A stretch of DNA of 64,000 nucleotides from Tubiluchus corallicola (taxonomy: Eukaryota > Priapulida > Priapulimorpha > Priapulimorphida > Tubiluchidae). This document shows positions 1 to 12,139 of the stretch, in pieces. The position numbers were made by a program, and so were the translations under genes. Numbering within the stretch: position 1 is the first letter of the stretch; each line of letters begins with the position of its first letter. Location of the stretch: assembly GCA_030141605.1 (NCBI GenBank), contig JAQGDQ010000118.1, forward strand, positions 337,501 to 401,500, written 5' to 3'. The notes beneath the pieces were generated by a model. It did not search any database, had not been told where the DNA came from, and saw only the letters and a program-made list of their open reading frames with translations.

Positions 1-1900
1 ATCATTTTCCCCAGCACTTAATGCAGTGTAGCTTATCAACACTTGTTATTTTTTCAACATAAGCCACTCATTCACGGTGATTACATACAAGTGTATTAAA
101 AACCAATCAGTTACCCTAAGCCAAGATTGACATTTCTTTTCTCATTATATTAAGTAATTTCTAAGGACTCAAGTGTAAATGATACTAACATTGACACGCA
201 TACGTCAATCTCTCGATTAAAACGCAGAGTCTAAACGTCTATAACGTTTCACCTCTATAAAAATTCGAGTTAAAGTACTTGTTTTTCAGATTATAGAACT
301 AGAAATGTGAAAGATTAATACACAATTAATAATAAACTCAATAATTAATAAACTCAATAATAATAAACTCAAGAATTAATAAACTCAAGTAATTTAGTTT
401 CGTGAACATAATGACGACTAAAGTATGCCTCTAAATTTATATTTAATAGGTTGCTTTGCTGGATATTACCAAAACTTAAGTTTTATTGTTTATTTGTATT
501 GGTAATAACCAGCTACAGTTCTAGTCATCTAATTAATTATTCAATTTCTTCAGCAGGTACTGTATACAATAATTATTTTTAATAGTACTTAATAATCTAT
601 TGATCTAGCGTATTCAATAAATGAATTATATAAATTTCGTACCATTTAATTCTTGTAAACCGTTTCAGTTATTGAAATTATTACTTTAAAAGTTCTCGAA
701 TAGAATTAGTGTAGCGAGTTTAAAACATTTGAGAACCCACATTCCTGAATTCTTGGCTTTAAAGTGCCACAGCTTGTTTCGATAATACTTGAAAGCATCA
801 GTTTTACGAACAATGTTTTTGTATAATCGCATTTTAATGTTAAAGTGCCACACATGTATAAATGTTTGTTTTAAACTATAATCGTTTTCCATGTTTTTTC
901 AAACCCGCACTGGTTATTAAATACACTATTCGCCCTCTAGCTAAAGGTATTTTTTAACTTCGAGCAACGTTAAATAAATCACAGCGCGGAATACAAGGGC
1001 AATAAATTTTCAATCTGTTTGATAATGATAGTGAAAAAGACTTTTTGTAATTCTCATCATGTTGTTTGTCCTTTTACTTCTGTCGCCTTATCCAGCGCTG
1101 GCGTCAGGCAGGATATTATATCAACATTTCATTTGTACACTGTGTGATGTCTTTATCAAAAAATCAACAAGCAAACAAAGCTAGAAGGTCTGACATTAAC
1201 GTGTATTACGTCAAGGTGCCAAGTTTTTGGCATTTGCGTGGTTCGTATCGGCTTTTATCAACCAAACCAAAGTGTGATTAAGAACAAAGTAGGCCGGTGC
1301 TTACAAACATCAGATCTCTTGCTGCATTATCATTATGCACTGTGCACTAGGTTGGCGTGCTTTTATATGCTCTGCATGGAGGCATTCAACACTCGCTGGC
1401 AGAGTCTACTTGTTGCCAGCGGGACCGGCACGTATCAAATTATGAGAGACAACCCTCTGCAGGATAAGACACTCACCGGCATAGACGTTACCTTCGGTTG
1501 TATATGCATCCTTGCTCAGCAAGATAAACATGTGTGTTTCTTCGAGTTAGTCACGCGTGTTTATATTGACTAAGCTCGACATTGCTTAATTTCAGTGAGT
1601 AGTCGCCCCATCACGACCGCGTGACTATTACCTTGACTAGTTTTTATTGAAATTCACAAACTTACCGTCTCTTAAAACTAGTTTTACATTTAGCTCGTTT
1701 TTAACACTTAAAAAGAGCGCAGTGAAAATATATATAGTGTTGCTAATATCATACCTTTTGCTATAAGTGCTTTTAAAATATTAAAATAGGCTTCTTGATG
1801 CTGGGAATATATATATATATTCGTGTATTAAATTTGCCCCTTTAATATTGCAGAGAGGAATCCAGAGAAGCAATTTTAACTGTTAGATTTAATTCTTTTA
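1..1900. other. AT-rich spacer, no gene recognised
   Basis: No recognisable gene, RNA or mobile element apart from the small tandem repeat listed separately. Somewhat higher GC occurs at about 1070-1580, where an open frame of 111 codons exists. It matches no family I recognise, has no convincing splice context, and is not called. Confidence 0.5.
326..389. repeat. 16-bp tandem repeat, 4 copies
   Basis: The 10-mer AATAAACTCA recurs at 331, 347, 362 and 378, a regular 15-16 bp period, with AAT-rich linkers. It is a small minisatellite with no coding content. Confidence 0.8.
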
Positions 1901-1939
1901 AGGTAATCAATTTTCCCCTAGAAAAAACGCCTTTGGTGA

Positions 1940-2275
1940 ACTAATGATGCTTCTTGGCGTCAGGCTGCCGCAGTTGGGGGCGTGGTCTTGTCTCGCTCTT
2001 TACGTCACGTGACTCGTCCAAAAATTTTAGACAGGATTCCTGAGGAACAGGAAAAATCAAGAACTTAAATGCCAGTGACCATAAAACATTGTTTCTTTAT
2101 GTTTTATTTACATCAGGTAAAATCAGACAACTCATCTCCCGTATCCTTTCAGGCAATGGAGATTCGAGGACAGTGTCTGAATTCATCTCATTCGTATGAT
2201 AGAAAAATAGGAATACTATTAATGTTAACTGCTTTCTTGGCGTGGATGCGTAGAAATAGGAAATTGTTCAGGTAA
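1940..2275 (+). promoter_or_regulatory. Promoter-like patch and possible 119-nt exon
   Basis: Seen: a GC-box/KLF-type match GGGGGCGTGG at 1976-1985 and a CRE/E-box compound TACGTCACGTGAC at 2001-2013, in a locally GC-richer stretch. About 140 bp downstream a pyrimidine-rich acceptor (CCTTTCAG, ending 2152) opens a 119-nt segment, 2153-2271, that ends at a good donor CAG|GTAAAC. The segment is open in one frame, which meets a stop just inside the would-be intron. Inference: a promoter with a downstream exon, possibly non-coding. Chance splice signals are common in DNA this AT-rich, so the exon is weak. Confidence 0.3.
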
Positions 2276-2279
2276 ACAA

Positions 2280-3545
2280 AACAAAAGCAAAATCTACAAA
2301 TGTACCAGCAAATGGAGAAACAATGAAAAACAGAGATTTTATAGAAACAAGAAAGTAGCGAAGTAAGAGCCAGAACAACACAACAAAAAACATTGCCAGA
2401 ACAAGTAAAGTAAAATTTAAAAAAAGACAGGTGTAACGGGCGCAAAAGTTGGTTCGCTGCCTTCAGTTCAAACGTAATGATTTGATTCGATTTAATTGAA
2501 ATCTTCGTTTCAATCCTATTCATATGAAAAATTACAACACACAATACGTATAAAACATGTATTACAAAAGCGAAATTATAAAATACTCTTAAATTAGATG
2601 TTAGTATAAATATACACAGCAATAATAACTGGTGTTATATCAGATGTAAAATATGCATCGCATTCCTTCAATTCTTTACAGATAATACGTGTACTGTAAC
2701 TGACTCTGCTATACAGACTATGTACACATTTCCTATAAATTACGCCAAAATACAGCACAGTCAATGAGTGGAAGCCACAGAGCATAAGACTGTGTTTTAG
2801 TTAACCTGGCTTTTTAAGTAGTATTCTCTTAAGGTAATTTTTGCTAATTTTGTAGAAGTAAAATATTGTTATATCATTTAAAGACGTAATGATGACCTGT
2901 TATGTAACAGACAAATTTATAATTGTGAACTAGACTTAATGTCTTAACAGCTCATAATTGGGTATGTGAGCATATTATATTTTTTTACAGAAAGACAACT
3001 ATTTGACGTCTACTGAGCGTGATCATCACCACAAGGGAGCAGAAACAAAAAAAAGAAAACAGCAATCAGAACAAGAGCAGAAATAAGATTATCAACAGCA
3101 AGAAGAACAATTGCAAGGACAAAAGCGAGATTCAAAACAAAAAGAAGTGTAAATGCAAAAAGGCAAAAAATACGAAAACGAAAACAGGAGGAAAGCAAGA
3201 GCTAAACAAAAGGAAAAGGAAATGCTAGTGAAAGACCAAAGGAAAACTAGCTGTGTGGCAACTATGGTGTAAAACTCGAACAAGATGAGAAAGTTAAAAG
3301 AACTAGAACAGGAATTAATAAAAACAAGAACAAAGGTACGAGGAATAGCAAATACAAAGATTATAGAAAATAATTTTGAGAACAAGTTGAAATGCCTGAC
3401 TATTACAGAGATTATAACAAAGTAAGTGCAGAATCAAAAGATGAGAGACAGCAACAATGAGTGCAATAAAAATCACAAGATGACGAAGAACAACATAATA
3501 AACGACAAAGAAGTACAGTAGTAACAAAAGCAAAAAGAAAGAAAC
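2280..3545. repeat. A-rich, T-poor cryptic repeat tracts
   Basis: At 2280-2430 and again at 3020-3545 the plus strand is very rich in A with AAC, AAG and GAA words and has few T residues. These look like a decayed (AAC/AAG)n simple repeat. The open frames here translate to lysine, asparagine and glutamine on plus and to leucine, phenylalanine and serine on minus, as such composition predicts, so no gene is called. The stretch between them, 2430-3020, shows nothing recognisable. Confidence 0.65.
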
Positions 3546-6500
3546 ATAATCCCTTGGCCTTTTGTTTAATGTTCCTCATTACATTCCTCGTTCCTCCCCG
3601 GACTTTTTACAAAAACTTGTTTGAATATTTGCTTGGCGTCTTTATATAATAATAATGACTCTAATATGTTTCCATATTAATTCCATGTGTACAGATAAGA
3701 TGCGTTGTAAGCAACGTAAATTTTCAATGCTGACAGAATCGCATAAACAAACAGGTTCTTGTGTGCACATTCTACAAGCCGCTGAGGCAACTCCAAGAAG
3801 CCAGAATACTCAAACAATTTTATGTCGGTTTTCACTCGTTCCGTCAGTGTGAAAGGCAACATTGAGCATGCAATCTCATCCAAAATCTAGCCTCTGCGCG
3901 TCATTTACAAACTCAACTTGAGAAACCGAGACAGTAACGACGAGTTGGACGAAAACTAAAACATTTCTAACATCTTTATGTATCGGAAGGGGCATAAATA
4001 ACGCAGTACGGTTACTCACGTGACAGAATCATGGCCCATTAGTCAGCCGAAAATGAGGAGCTTCTGATTAGAGTTCGATATGGCGGACTAGAGGACAAAG
4101 ATTCATTCAACGTTTCGCCAGTGATTCGGGTTTCTGGACCGCACAAGTTGGTATACAAACGACCTCAAATACTCAAGCTGTTTGCAATATTGAAACGCGC
4201 CAAGCAAATTGCTTTAATGTAGCTAACTGGATTTATTTTATACACTCCTGTATCAATAAACATCGATTAAGCGGCTTCATGCGCTATACGTGCCTATATA
4301 CAAACCACACTAGGTGCCCGTCAAAAGTGTATCTAAAATTAATAATAAGGTATGGAAGATTTGTACAACATCTGCTGATTAGAATGCCAATTATGTCATT
4401 CGTCATCGAGGAATCTCTTGTCGAAGTGACACAGAAAGTATTTCTTCTGGGAATAAAAACGATAAATATTCTTCTAGCTCTGAATAGATGATTATTCTCA
4501 CTGTCTTTGCTACATTCGATTGTAAACCAAACAACAAGCGCTGCTAATTGAGCACTGATCGACTGGTTGAATGACCAGTCAACGGACCGGCTGACTGGAT
4601 TACCAACTTACAGTGACATAGATGCTTTGATAAAATCTTTGCTACATTGATGAGGTTGCAACTCATGTTGTCTACGTAAATGATCGACTTTAAATGAAAT
4701 TTACCCCGTCTTTGGCTCACTAATGGGCAACATTGTGGCATTGGATTTTTTGCAAAAATTTGTTTGGTTATTTGTTTGATATAGTTTATATAATAGCGAT
4801 TTATCTTTGATATAGTTTATATAATATTGATCTGTATGATCACCAACTTACTGACTGATTAACATACTGCTTTGCTGACCCATCCGACCAACCGGCTAAT
4901 CACTAGGTTGATTAGAACTGAAAGAAAGATGCTCGAATGGCCGTGTTTTCTACTCATCGAGTTGATAAGCTCATAGATTATCGCTCAAGGTTCATTTCTC
5001 ATTAGGTTAACCTGCCTAGCTTACAAAAATTTTCCAGACTAGTAGTTAAGGCTACACTCTAGTTAGCTGCTGCCTGAGTTCGCTAGAAGATTTTTAGATA
5101 ACGATAGTGTAAAAGTTGATGCACGTCATAGGCATCTTATCATGTCTCAGGATCCTTTTATACTTCATTGGCGGAATTGGTTTAATTATAAATGCATTGA
5201 TGATTTGATGCACATACAGAAAATTCCGGATGCAGCAATAGACGTCCACGATCTTTCGATGTCCTGCAACTTTTGCCTAGAGCTTGTAAAAAAATCCTCC
5301 GCCTCTGTCACGGCTAAAGACTTTTGCATTAATTTTATCGTTTCCTAATATTGTTACACGTTCGTTTATGACATATGGGACTAAGTGAGCCCAGAGGTGG
5401 GTTCTGCAGTTTTACCAATTAGGCATACTGACGCTGAATATTCAATTTTCTGCGTTAAAAGAGAAGCCTAACATGGTTATAAAATAAAACAGTGGCGATC
5501 TTTTCTTTTTGCTGTCTGTGCTGTCAGTGTTGTGCTGTCGAAATCAATTACAGAATTACAATTATCGAAAATGGTCAAGATACAAATGCAACTGATATAC
5601 CGATTGATGCTAATTTGGACGTTCATTTTTCCTTGGTTCATTAAGCATAGGCGACTTCTTGTTATCAAATCTTAGATTTAACAATCCTGTTTCAGAATTA
5701 TTTATCACTTGTATTATGTTAAATGTTTAATTTTTTCATAGTGTCATACGATATTGTGTATTCTGGGTATTCTTCGTTCCAGTGTTTGTAGAAAATGCGA
5801 AAAAATAGTCCTTGTTGTTGTTCCTCATGAATAAAAAATGGATTTTTAGTGCCGCAGGTAGGGAGAAACTATTAGTATGTGCATAATTTATTTCCATATT
5901 GGTTACTTATTTCAAGATTCTACAATTTCGAATAATTTAAATGACCATACTCCTTAATTTGTTAGAGAACCGTAACGCTTGCATTGCCATTGCCGAAGCC
6001 TAACGCTTAAAAGAGAAAACAAACCATCGGAGTGCAGTTGGCAATATCACATGGCCTCTGCAAAACTTTTTTGCAAACTAAGCAACTTGAAATCGTAGAC
6101 ACATCGCATTTTTATATATGTAAACCATTGTGTTCAGTCAGGTGATTATTACAAGTTAACAGAAAAAACCATTTATTAAGCTAAAACATTGGAATTGCTT
6201 TTAATAAACCTAAAAACTAGCTTTTATATCGCAGGACAATGTAGGTCCAAGGACAAAAAGGTTAATGTATTAATTATTCATTTTGCCATCGTATCGATTA
6301 GACAGATTACAATATGTATAAAAGGTATTCCGCTGACTTATTATTTTATGTTAGTAATTTTTATTAAAATCGAAAAAAAATCGTAAAGACAGCACGAGCC
6401 ATTAGGTAAAGACAGACTTGTCTTCGGAGATTTTAGCGCATTTCTTTTCCACTTTGATAATAATTTTGCTCACGACTAGTAGAATGCAGAAACCCCGTTT

Positions 6501-6888
6501 GAGGCACTCAGCATGATGAAAGATATTTATCGCAACGAGTAAAATTTAATAAAGTTATGCTCTCCGAAACAATCCGTATATCTTGCAGACATTTGTGCCA
6601 TAATCTTGACAATAAAACGATTGATCAAACGCAAGATAGGATTTCCGTGTCGGTTTGCAATGTGTAATAGGGCTGCACTTCAATATACGGCGTTCATTGG
6701 AAATTGTTTCTTTCAAATGATGATGAATCTGCAAAATAAATGGCTATAGGTATGGAAATAAAATAACTATATATTTGTGTTATAAAATCGCAAATATTCT
6801 TGTTGGTATAAAAGCCTATGTACTATTACAGAAACTAATTTTTTTCCGAGTCGTTTTTCTCAATAAGAACGAAAAAATAAAGTACATA
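3546..6888. other. AT-rich spacer
   Basis: No gene or mobile element recognised. A 20-bp sequence, TTTGATATAGTTTATATAAT, is duplicated at 4775-4794 and 4806-4825 with a 31-bp period. The remaining open frames of 60-70 codons have no recognisable motif. Confidence 0.5.
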
Positions 6889-6889
6889 G

Positions 6890-7270
6890 CGTAGTGCCTA
6901 TTGTCAGTGCATAGTGCATAGTACATAGTACAATGTATATAATGAATATTGCTCTGTAATGTGTAATGTATAGAGTATATTGTATAATGTATATTGTATT
7001 GTACAGTGTAGAGCGTGCAGTATAGCATATAGCGTATCGTATAGAATGTATAGTGTATAGTGTACAGTGCTTATTGCATAGTATAGTGCATAATTCATAT
7101 TATATATAGTATACAGCGTATAGTGCATATTATGTATGTATTTAGTAGCGTATATAGTAAAAATGTATATAGTGTTTAATGAATAATTTGTAGTGTACAG
7201 TGCACAATATACAATATACAGTGTATGGAGTATATACTATCCTTTGTATAATGTATAGTGCATATCATAG
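6890..7270. repeat. Degenerate 7-nt cryptic repeat (TATAGTG-like)
   Basis: For about 380 bp the plus strand is built from variants of TATAGTG and TGTATAG, with words such as catagtg, tatagtg and tacagtg at roughly 7-nt steps. The open frames across it encode Tyr/Thr/Leu/His-rich text, as a drifting short repeat would. It is an old microsatellite that has lost register. Confidence 0.7.
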
Positions 7271-7953
7271 CATAGGCCACAAGAACTGTAAAAAGACCTG
7301 AAAGAGAAAAAACACACATAACAACGTAACAATAACGTTAGGAACACAAACTTTATAACAATGTTAACATTGATTTGTAGGTTAACTGCAGTATAAGCCA
7401 GACTGTCTGACTTACCCGCTACTCCCGTAGGATTTTCCCAAATTGGCTTCCAGCACCGAAGCTTCATAATCTGACACTCAATGCGAAGGATTTGCCATAC
7501 AACTCGTCAAAAAGACCACTTTGCGTGATCCGCAGGCAAAAACCAACGACGGACACGGCGCTGAATAGCCAGAGTAAACAGCAGAAACCTCTAGTGAGTT
7601 CCTCTGCGAAGGAAGAGCGCATGAGAAGAAAGGGAATCTGTGTTTTTCAAACACTTGATGACAAAATGCATCCAGCGGAAAGAAGCTCTTGCCACAGGGA
7701 TACAAGAGACGCTTCTTTGCCATCACTCTTACGAGCAGGATAATTATAGTGAGGCCTCTATTCTGTATTGGTTATGAAAACAAGGGTGGATACCAGCATG
7801 CGAGTAATAAAAAAACTCATCGAAATCACAATGGATTGTCTTCGTATTAAACTGTCTGTAATTAAAAAAAAGTTATTAGAATTTTGATACAACTGATTCA
7901 CAATGATACTACAACATGCATCATCGATAGAACAAAAAAGTCTTTTGAACTAT

Positions 7954-7955
<2 letters not shown>

Positions 7956-8018
<63 letters not shown>

Positions 8019-8094
8019 TCCCCCCTCTCTCTCTCTTTCTCTCCTCTCTCCCCCCTCTCTCTTTCTATCTCTGTCTCTACCACCTTTCTTTCCT
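7956..8094. repeat. (CT)n microsatellite with imperfect 3' half
   Basis: A pure CT run from about 7957 to 8010 passes into imperfect CTTT, CCCC and CTCT words to about 8094. This makes a strand-asymmetric polypyrimidine tract. Ser/Leu repeat frames on plus and Arg/Glu frames on minus are artefacts of the repeat. Confidence 0.95.
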
Positions 8095-8918
8095 CTATTA
8101 AATAAAAGAAACAACGCAGATAGTAGTTGCGAAGTAAAACGGTCAAATGTTGAAAATGAACGAGGATAATGAGAAAGAAGAAGAAAAAATGTAGTGGCGA
8201 CTACCGTGATGATGACGATGACTTTGAATCTGCAACTATTTTACGTATTATGTACCAACAGCCACTCACTGTTCCAAATTGTGGAAGCCTGGGGTTCTGG
8301 TAAAAAGGCAAAAAACGTTCAAGCCAAAGCTAATAAATATGCAGTGATCTCGTACAAATTCATTAAAGACAAGTAAACGAGTTATTCTTTTGGGATATGC
8401 TTCGACTCATAATTGATGGGGTCACAGACGCATGTCTTGATGAAGGGAAGTGACTAAACCAATTGATTATTATGATAAAAAGGAAGTCTGTGTAGTGACT
8501 TGCTTCACGGAAAAAGAGCAAGTTTGCATAACCAATATTCTGTGCTCTGCGGCAAAGAAGCTGTGAGAAATTTTGAACAGCTAACATAGGGAGAGCTGGC
8601 GGAGACTAATTCACTAGACAGAAATAAAATTTTTGAGGCACTATTGCCAATTTACCCTAATTTGACCAACCAACGATTAATGAGAATTTTAACTGCATGG
8701 CATAAAACCTGACTTCACCTACTGCAGTGATTTTAATTTGCACTTATATACCACGCACTTTCTAGCCATGCAGCGATTTTGTACCTCTGCTTTAGAGATA
8801 GCGGAAAACGGCGCAAAACTTCAAATGTAGACTGAAAAATTCTCAATTACTGAGGAAGAGCTTACCACAAGATGAGCGTTATTAGTGGAGTTGCTAAGAA
8901 AATTGAAGATCACCAAAC

Positions 8919-9151
8919 GGCATGATCTAGCTTTCCGCCTGGGAGTCGTGAGTTCGATACTGCGACCGCTTTATACCAAAGACTTTAAAAATTGTACCTG
9001 CTTTTGCCCTGCTTGGCGCGTGGTATTTAGGGTAAAAGCGGGGTAATAATACTATCTGTTATGCAGGTGTAGATTAGTTATATACAGTCGGCAAAAAAGC
9101 TCTTTGAGCTTAGGTCAATTGTTAATCCAAATTCCGACTTTAAATAAAGAT
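8919..9151 (+). mobile_element. tRNA-derived SINE, copy A
   Basis: A tRNA-like head carries a box-B match GAGTTCGATAC at 8950-8960. A body of about 190 bp closely matches the copy at 16755-17012: both have ACTTTAAAAATTGTACC, a GCGGGATAATAAT-like block, TACAGTCGGCAAAAA, and the terminal CCGACTTTAAATAAA. The region that would hold box A is shortened here (CATGATCTAGCTTTCCGCC), so this copy is probably transcriptionally dead. An ATT-rich tail follows. SINEs of this structure start from an internal Pol III promoter and are mobilised by a partner LINE, which is not identified here. Confidence 0.8.
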
Positions 9152-9351
9152 TATCATTACTATGATTATTATCAAATCAATGAGGAAATTAGTGAAATAC
9201 ACTATGTTTCTGTGTATTCAGTGAAGCTATCTCAGCTGGCTGGCTTAGAGACTGCTTATTCGTGTGTTCGTTCTCTGCTGACGTGTTTTTACTAGGCTTG
9301 TAATGGACTGGCACTTAACCCAATCCTTAGTGGTTAAGTAATACCTACGGC

Positions 9352-9582
9352 TTATTCAATCAGACTTTCTATGATCACAGTGTTGTAAACTTGAAAGCCT
9401 CCTTTCCCTTTAATGCTAAAATCGATGGCGAAATCTTTTTCAGCCTTCGCAAATTCTTTCTTATTTATGCAACTTCCGCAGTCTGAGTTATTAACTCTTG
9501 CTCGGCGGAAGTAACATTCCGGAGCAACAGTGTTTCCGGTAGCGGTGGTGGGAGTGCTACTTGCTTCAAATGAATGCTGTGA
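9352..9582 (-). CDS. Possible terminal exon, weakly NTR (netrin/C3-like) domain-like
   Basis: On the minus strand a strong acceptor (CTCTGCTTTATCAG, ending at 9583) is followed by an open frame of about 76 codons that stops at 9352; the junction falls between codons. The text is not low complexity. It includes CYFRRARVNNSDCGSC, a lysine/glutamate-rich stretch, then KDFAIDFSIKGKGGFQVYN. The order Cys-x-x-Cys, KA-E, (D/F)xIxFxIKGK, YNxxII recalls the NTR domain at the C-terminus of complement C3/TEP-type proteins and of TIMP/netrin relatives. The cysteine expected near the KA-E is missing. It may be a real last exon, a decayed exon copy, or chance. No upstream exon or poly(A) signal was found. 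Confidence 0.25.
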   Translation of the reverse strand, partial: SQHSFEASSTPTTATGNTVAPECYFRRARVNNSDCGSCINKKEFAKAEKDFAIDFSIKGKGGFQVYNTVIIESLIE

Positions 9583-9834
9583 CTGATAAAGCAGAGTAAA
9601 GTGGCTTTTTGAACAAGTTATATGATGATCGAGTGCTCGACTTGATAGCATATCCATTAGGTTTGATAGCTTTTTGATAAATCGCCCGATTTCATTTGGT
9701 CATTCCAACGAAGCACATCCGCCATTTCAAAGTCTCGTGCTGCTTGTAGATGCTGAGTTTTTATTTTAGTCATTCTTACAAGAAATAATCGAGTTAAGAT
9801 GATAAGAAGAAGCAAGCTTTATATTTGGCGCATA

Positions 9835-10330
9835 AATTCTTAAGTAGATAAATTGGAATGGTAGATTAGTAAGTAGATAGGCAGGGAGGTAGACAGGTAG
9901 GTAGATAGTTAGGTTGGTAGATAGGTAGGTATGTAGATAGTTAGGTAGGTAGGTAGGTAGGTAGGTAGGTAGGTAGGTAAGTTGGTAGATAGGTAGATAG
10001 TTAGGTAGGTAGATAGGTAGGTATGTAGATAGTTAGGTAGGTTAGCATTAGTATTACAATTCGTTATTTAATAAAAATATATTTATATTCATACTGCTAA
10101 AAAGTGACCCTCTAATTGAGGGCTCTAAGGTAGAGTACATAAATTTGATTAAAAAAATGAAAAACGTTTATTGATCTAAAATTAAATAAGAATATTAAAA
10201 CCACTAAGTAGCTAATTAGATAAAAGAAGTTAGTTAAGTAGGTAGAAAAGGTCGTACGTAATACTTGGGTAGGTACTTAGATAGACAGTAGGTACTGAGT
10301 AGGCAGGTAGGCACGTAGAAGTAAACAGAA
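9835..10330. repeat. GTAG/GATA tetranucleotide array with decayed flank
   Basis: The core at 9835-10040 is GTAG with GATA and TTAG variants. A longer block (GTTGGTAGATAGGTAGGTAT and its continuation) recurs in a higher-order pattern. From about 10200 to 10330 the same words appear more sparsely (gtaggtag, agtaggcaggtag), showing older decay. Confidence 0.9.
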
Positions 10331-11700
10331 AGCAAATAAGTTTTACGTTATTCGCTTGCCTATCTGTCAGTTTAGTCACTTAACTGATTATTTGTATTTT
10401 GGTCACTCATGGGCTGCTTGATTTTTTGCTTCACTATCTGTTTGTTTAGTTGTTTATATACCCTTGCCGCTTGTTTACTTAACTGCTTCCTTACTTCGTT
10501 GCTTGACAGTTCAACGGTTTGTAGTAAGTGATTCTTGACACCTATTCACAAAATATACGACCTTCGATTCTCTTGAACAAAAGTTGGTAGTTTAAAACGA
10601 ATTGCACGTTTCTCAAATGTTGTTTTTACTTTTTACAACATCAATCTGCCTTTCTTAGACAAGTGCGCAACGCGTCGCTATTAAGCATACCACCCGCTCA
10701 ATTAAAGGCAACCATGCCTGCTTTGTGCATTGCAAAATTTGAATGATAATTGTGTTAGCTCGATCGGCTTAACCCTTGCCTAAAAATGCCTGTCAGGAGC
10801 CGACGATTGATTTAACAAAGATTGTAGCCAGCTGTAATCTATGTAAGGAAAAAAACATACGCACCTGAAATGGAACGTTTTTGACAAACGGATTTTTCTC
10901 TTTAGCAAAACAATTTGGCTTGTGTGTGTACAATAAATTATACGGCTTAAGTTTTTGAAGAAAAAAATCGGCTTATGTGAAAGGCAACTTTTTGCATGAA
11001 CATCAACTTTTGCATAAATATGGACACCACCCATCTGGATAAACATATAAATTTTCGACAGACCGGTAGACCACCCTTTGCCCACCCAATTCGTCATTCC
11101 TATGCTCACTAAGTGATTTTATTTTCGCTTGATAAGTTCATGTGCCAAGGAAAACATTTCACTATAAGTTTCATAAACCTAGCACTGGAGTTCAACTATT
11201 TATTCATATTTATGAAACCAAAAACAAGTAATTATGTTTTGTACAGGTTGTAATTATTATGATGTGCACCACTGTATGTAAACGGTAGTTTGCCTTCGTG
11301 GCCGGGTTATATTCGTTAAAAATCTAACTATAAAGTTTTAGTTAAATTTCTTGGCGTCCACAACATGAAATAATCAAGTTCATTTCTGCCCACACATCGC
11401 TGATTTAAAAAAAACTGACTTCGGTCATACACTGCTTACAATCACTTCCATAACATGAACAAATTCTCGTTGAGATTTTACAAATTCATAACTCTTTTTC
11501 GTTAAGTCAGAAAGAGATAATTAAATGCTGTTTTGCGAGACGTCTGTGATTGCTCTTCGTAAAATTTAGAGACGACAGCAGATTCGATTTGCGTTGTAGG
11601 TGGGGGAGGCTGTTTAAATCGAAAAAGCAAGTTGACTACTGGATCAGAACGAATTAATAAAATCTGCAATGGGATACGTCAGTTTGAGCCTTCTAATAAT
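10331..11700. other. Spacer with decayed tetranucleotide words
   Basis: At 10340-10500 words such as cttgc, ctatctgt and ttactt recur loosely, as in a very old tetranucleotide repeat. The rest shows no feature. A 109-codon minus-strand open frame at 10780-11109 has no family resemblance and is not called. Confidence 0.4.
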
Positions 11701-11759
11701 TCTAGGTTGTTTTTTATATTATCAATGTTTTCCCTAAGAGTCCACTGTAGTGATTTTCT

Positions 11760-12070
11760 ATAGCACCCTTGCTTGCCAGCTTCTGCCGGCGTCATTGGCA
11801 TTATGCAAATGTATGATCAGCCGAGAATATGCATCAATTTCTGTGATTGCAACCGAACAGTCTTTCTAACAACAAAGTCGTCAAATTAGTCACAGACCCA
11901 ATTAGTGGGGAAATAAAAGCCATTTTGCTGCTGTAATGCTTTCCCCAAATTTGCATGAAGTTGACTGAAAGTGCCTGGTTTCGTAATTTAATTAAATGGC
12001 GGGTGTGAATGCATCCAGATTAAGATCAATTAAAACAATGAGAATTAGTCAAATTTTATGCAGGAGGTTT
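11760..12070. promoter_or_regulatory. Enhancer-like patch with two octamer sites
   Basis: Two perfect POU octamers lie in opposite orientation: ATGCAAAT at 11803-11810 and ATTTGCAT at 11949-11956. Homeodomain-type TAATTTAATTAAATGG at about 11983-11998 and AACAATG (SOX-like) at about 12034 lie nearby. The local sequence is more balanced in composition than its surroundings. The matches are seen; regulatory function is inferred. In AT-rich DNA some of these motifs are expected by chance, but two exact octamers within 155 bp are less so. Confidence 0.3.
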
Positions 12071-12139
12071 GGAAAAAGACAAACAGTGCATTAATTATCA
12101 TAAAATTTTCATCAATTTAGCTTTGCGAATCATGGTCAA

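Noticed and set aside
1238-1573. Open frame of 111 codons on plus
   Set aside because: Composition is plausible but no domain, splice or promoter context was recognised and such lengths occur by chance in 64 kb on six frames.
3019-3228. Lys/Asn/Gln-rich open frame
   Set aside because: Follows directly from the A-rich, T-poor repeat; the opposite strand is equally open.
7956-8094. CRISPR or regularly spaced array among the tandem repeats
   Set aside because: All arrays are simple microsatellites without unique spacers; the sequence is eukaryotic.
10780-11109. 109-codon minus-strand frame
   Set aside because: No family resemblance and no splice or promoter evidence.
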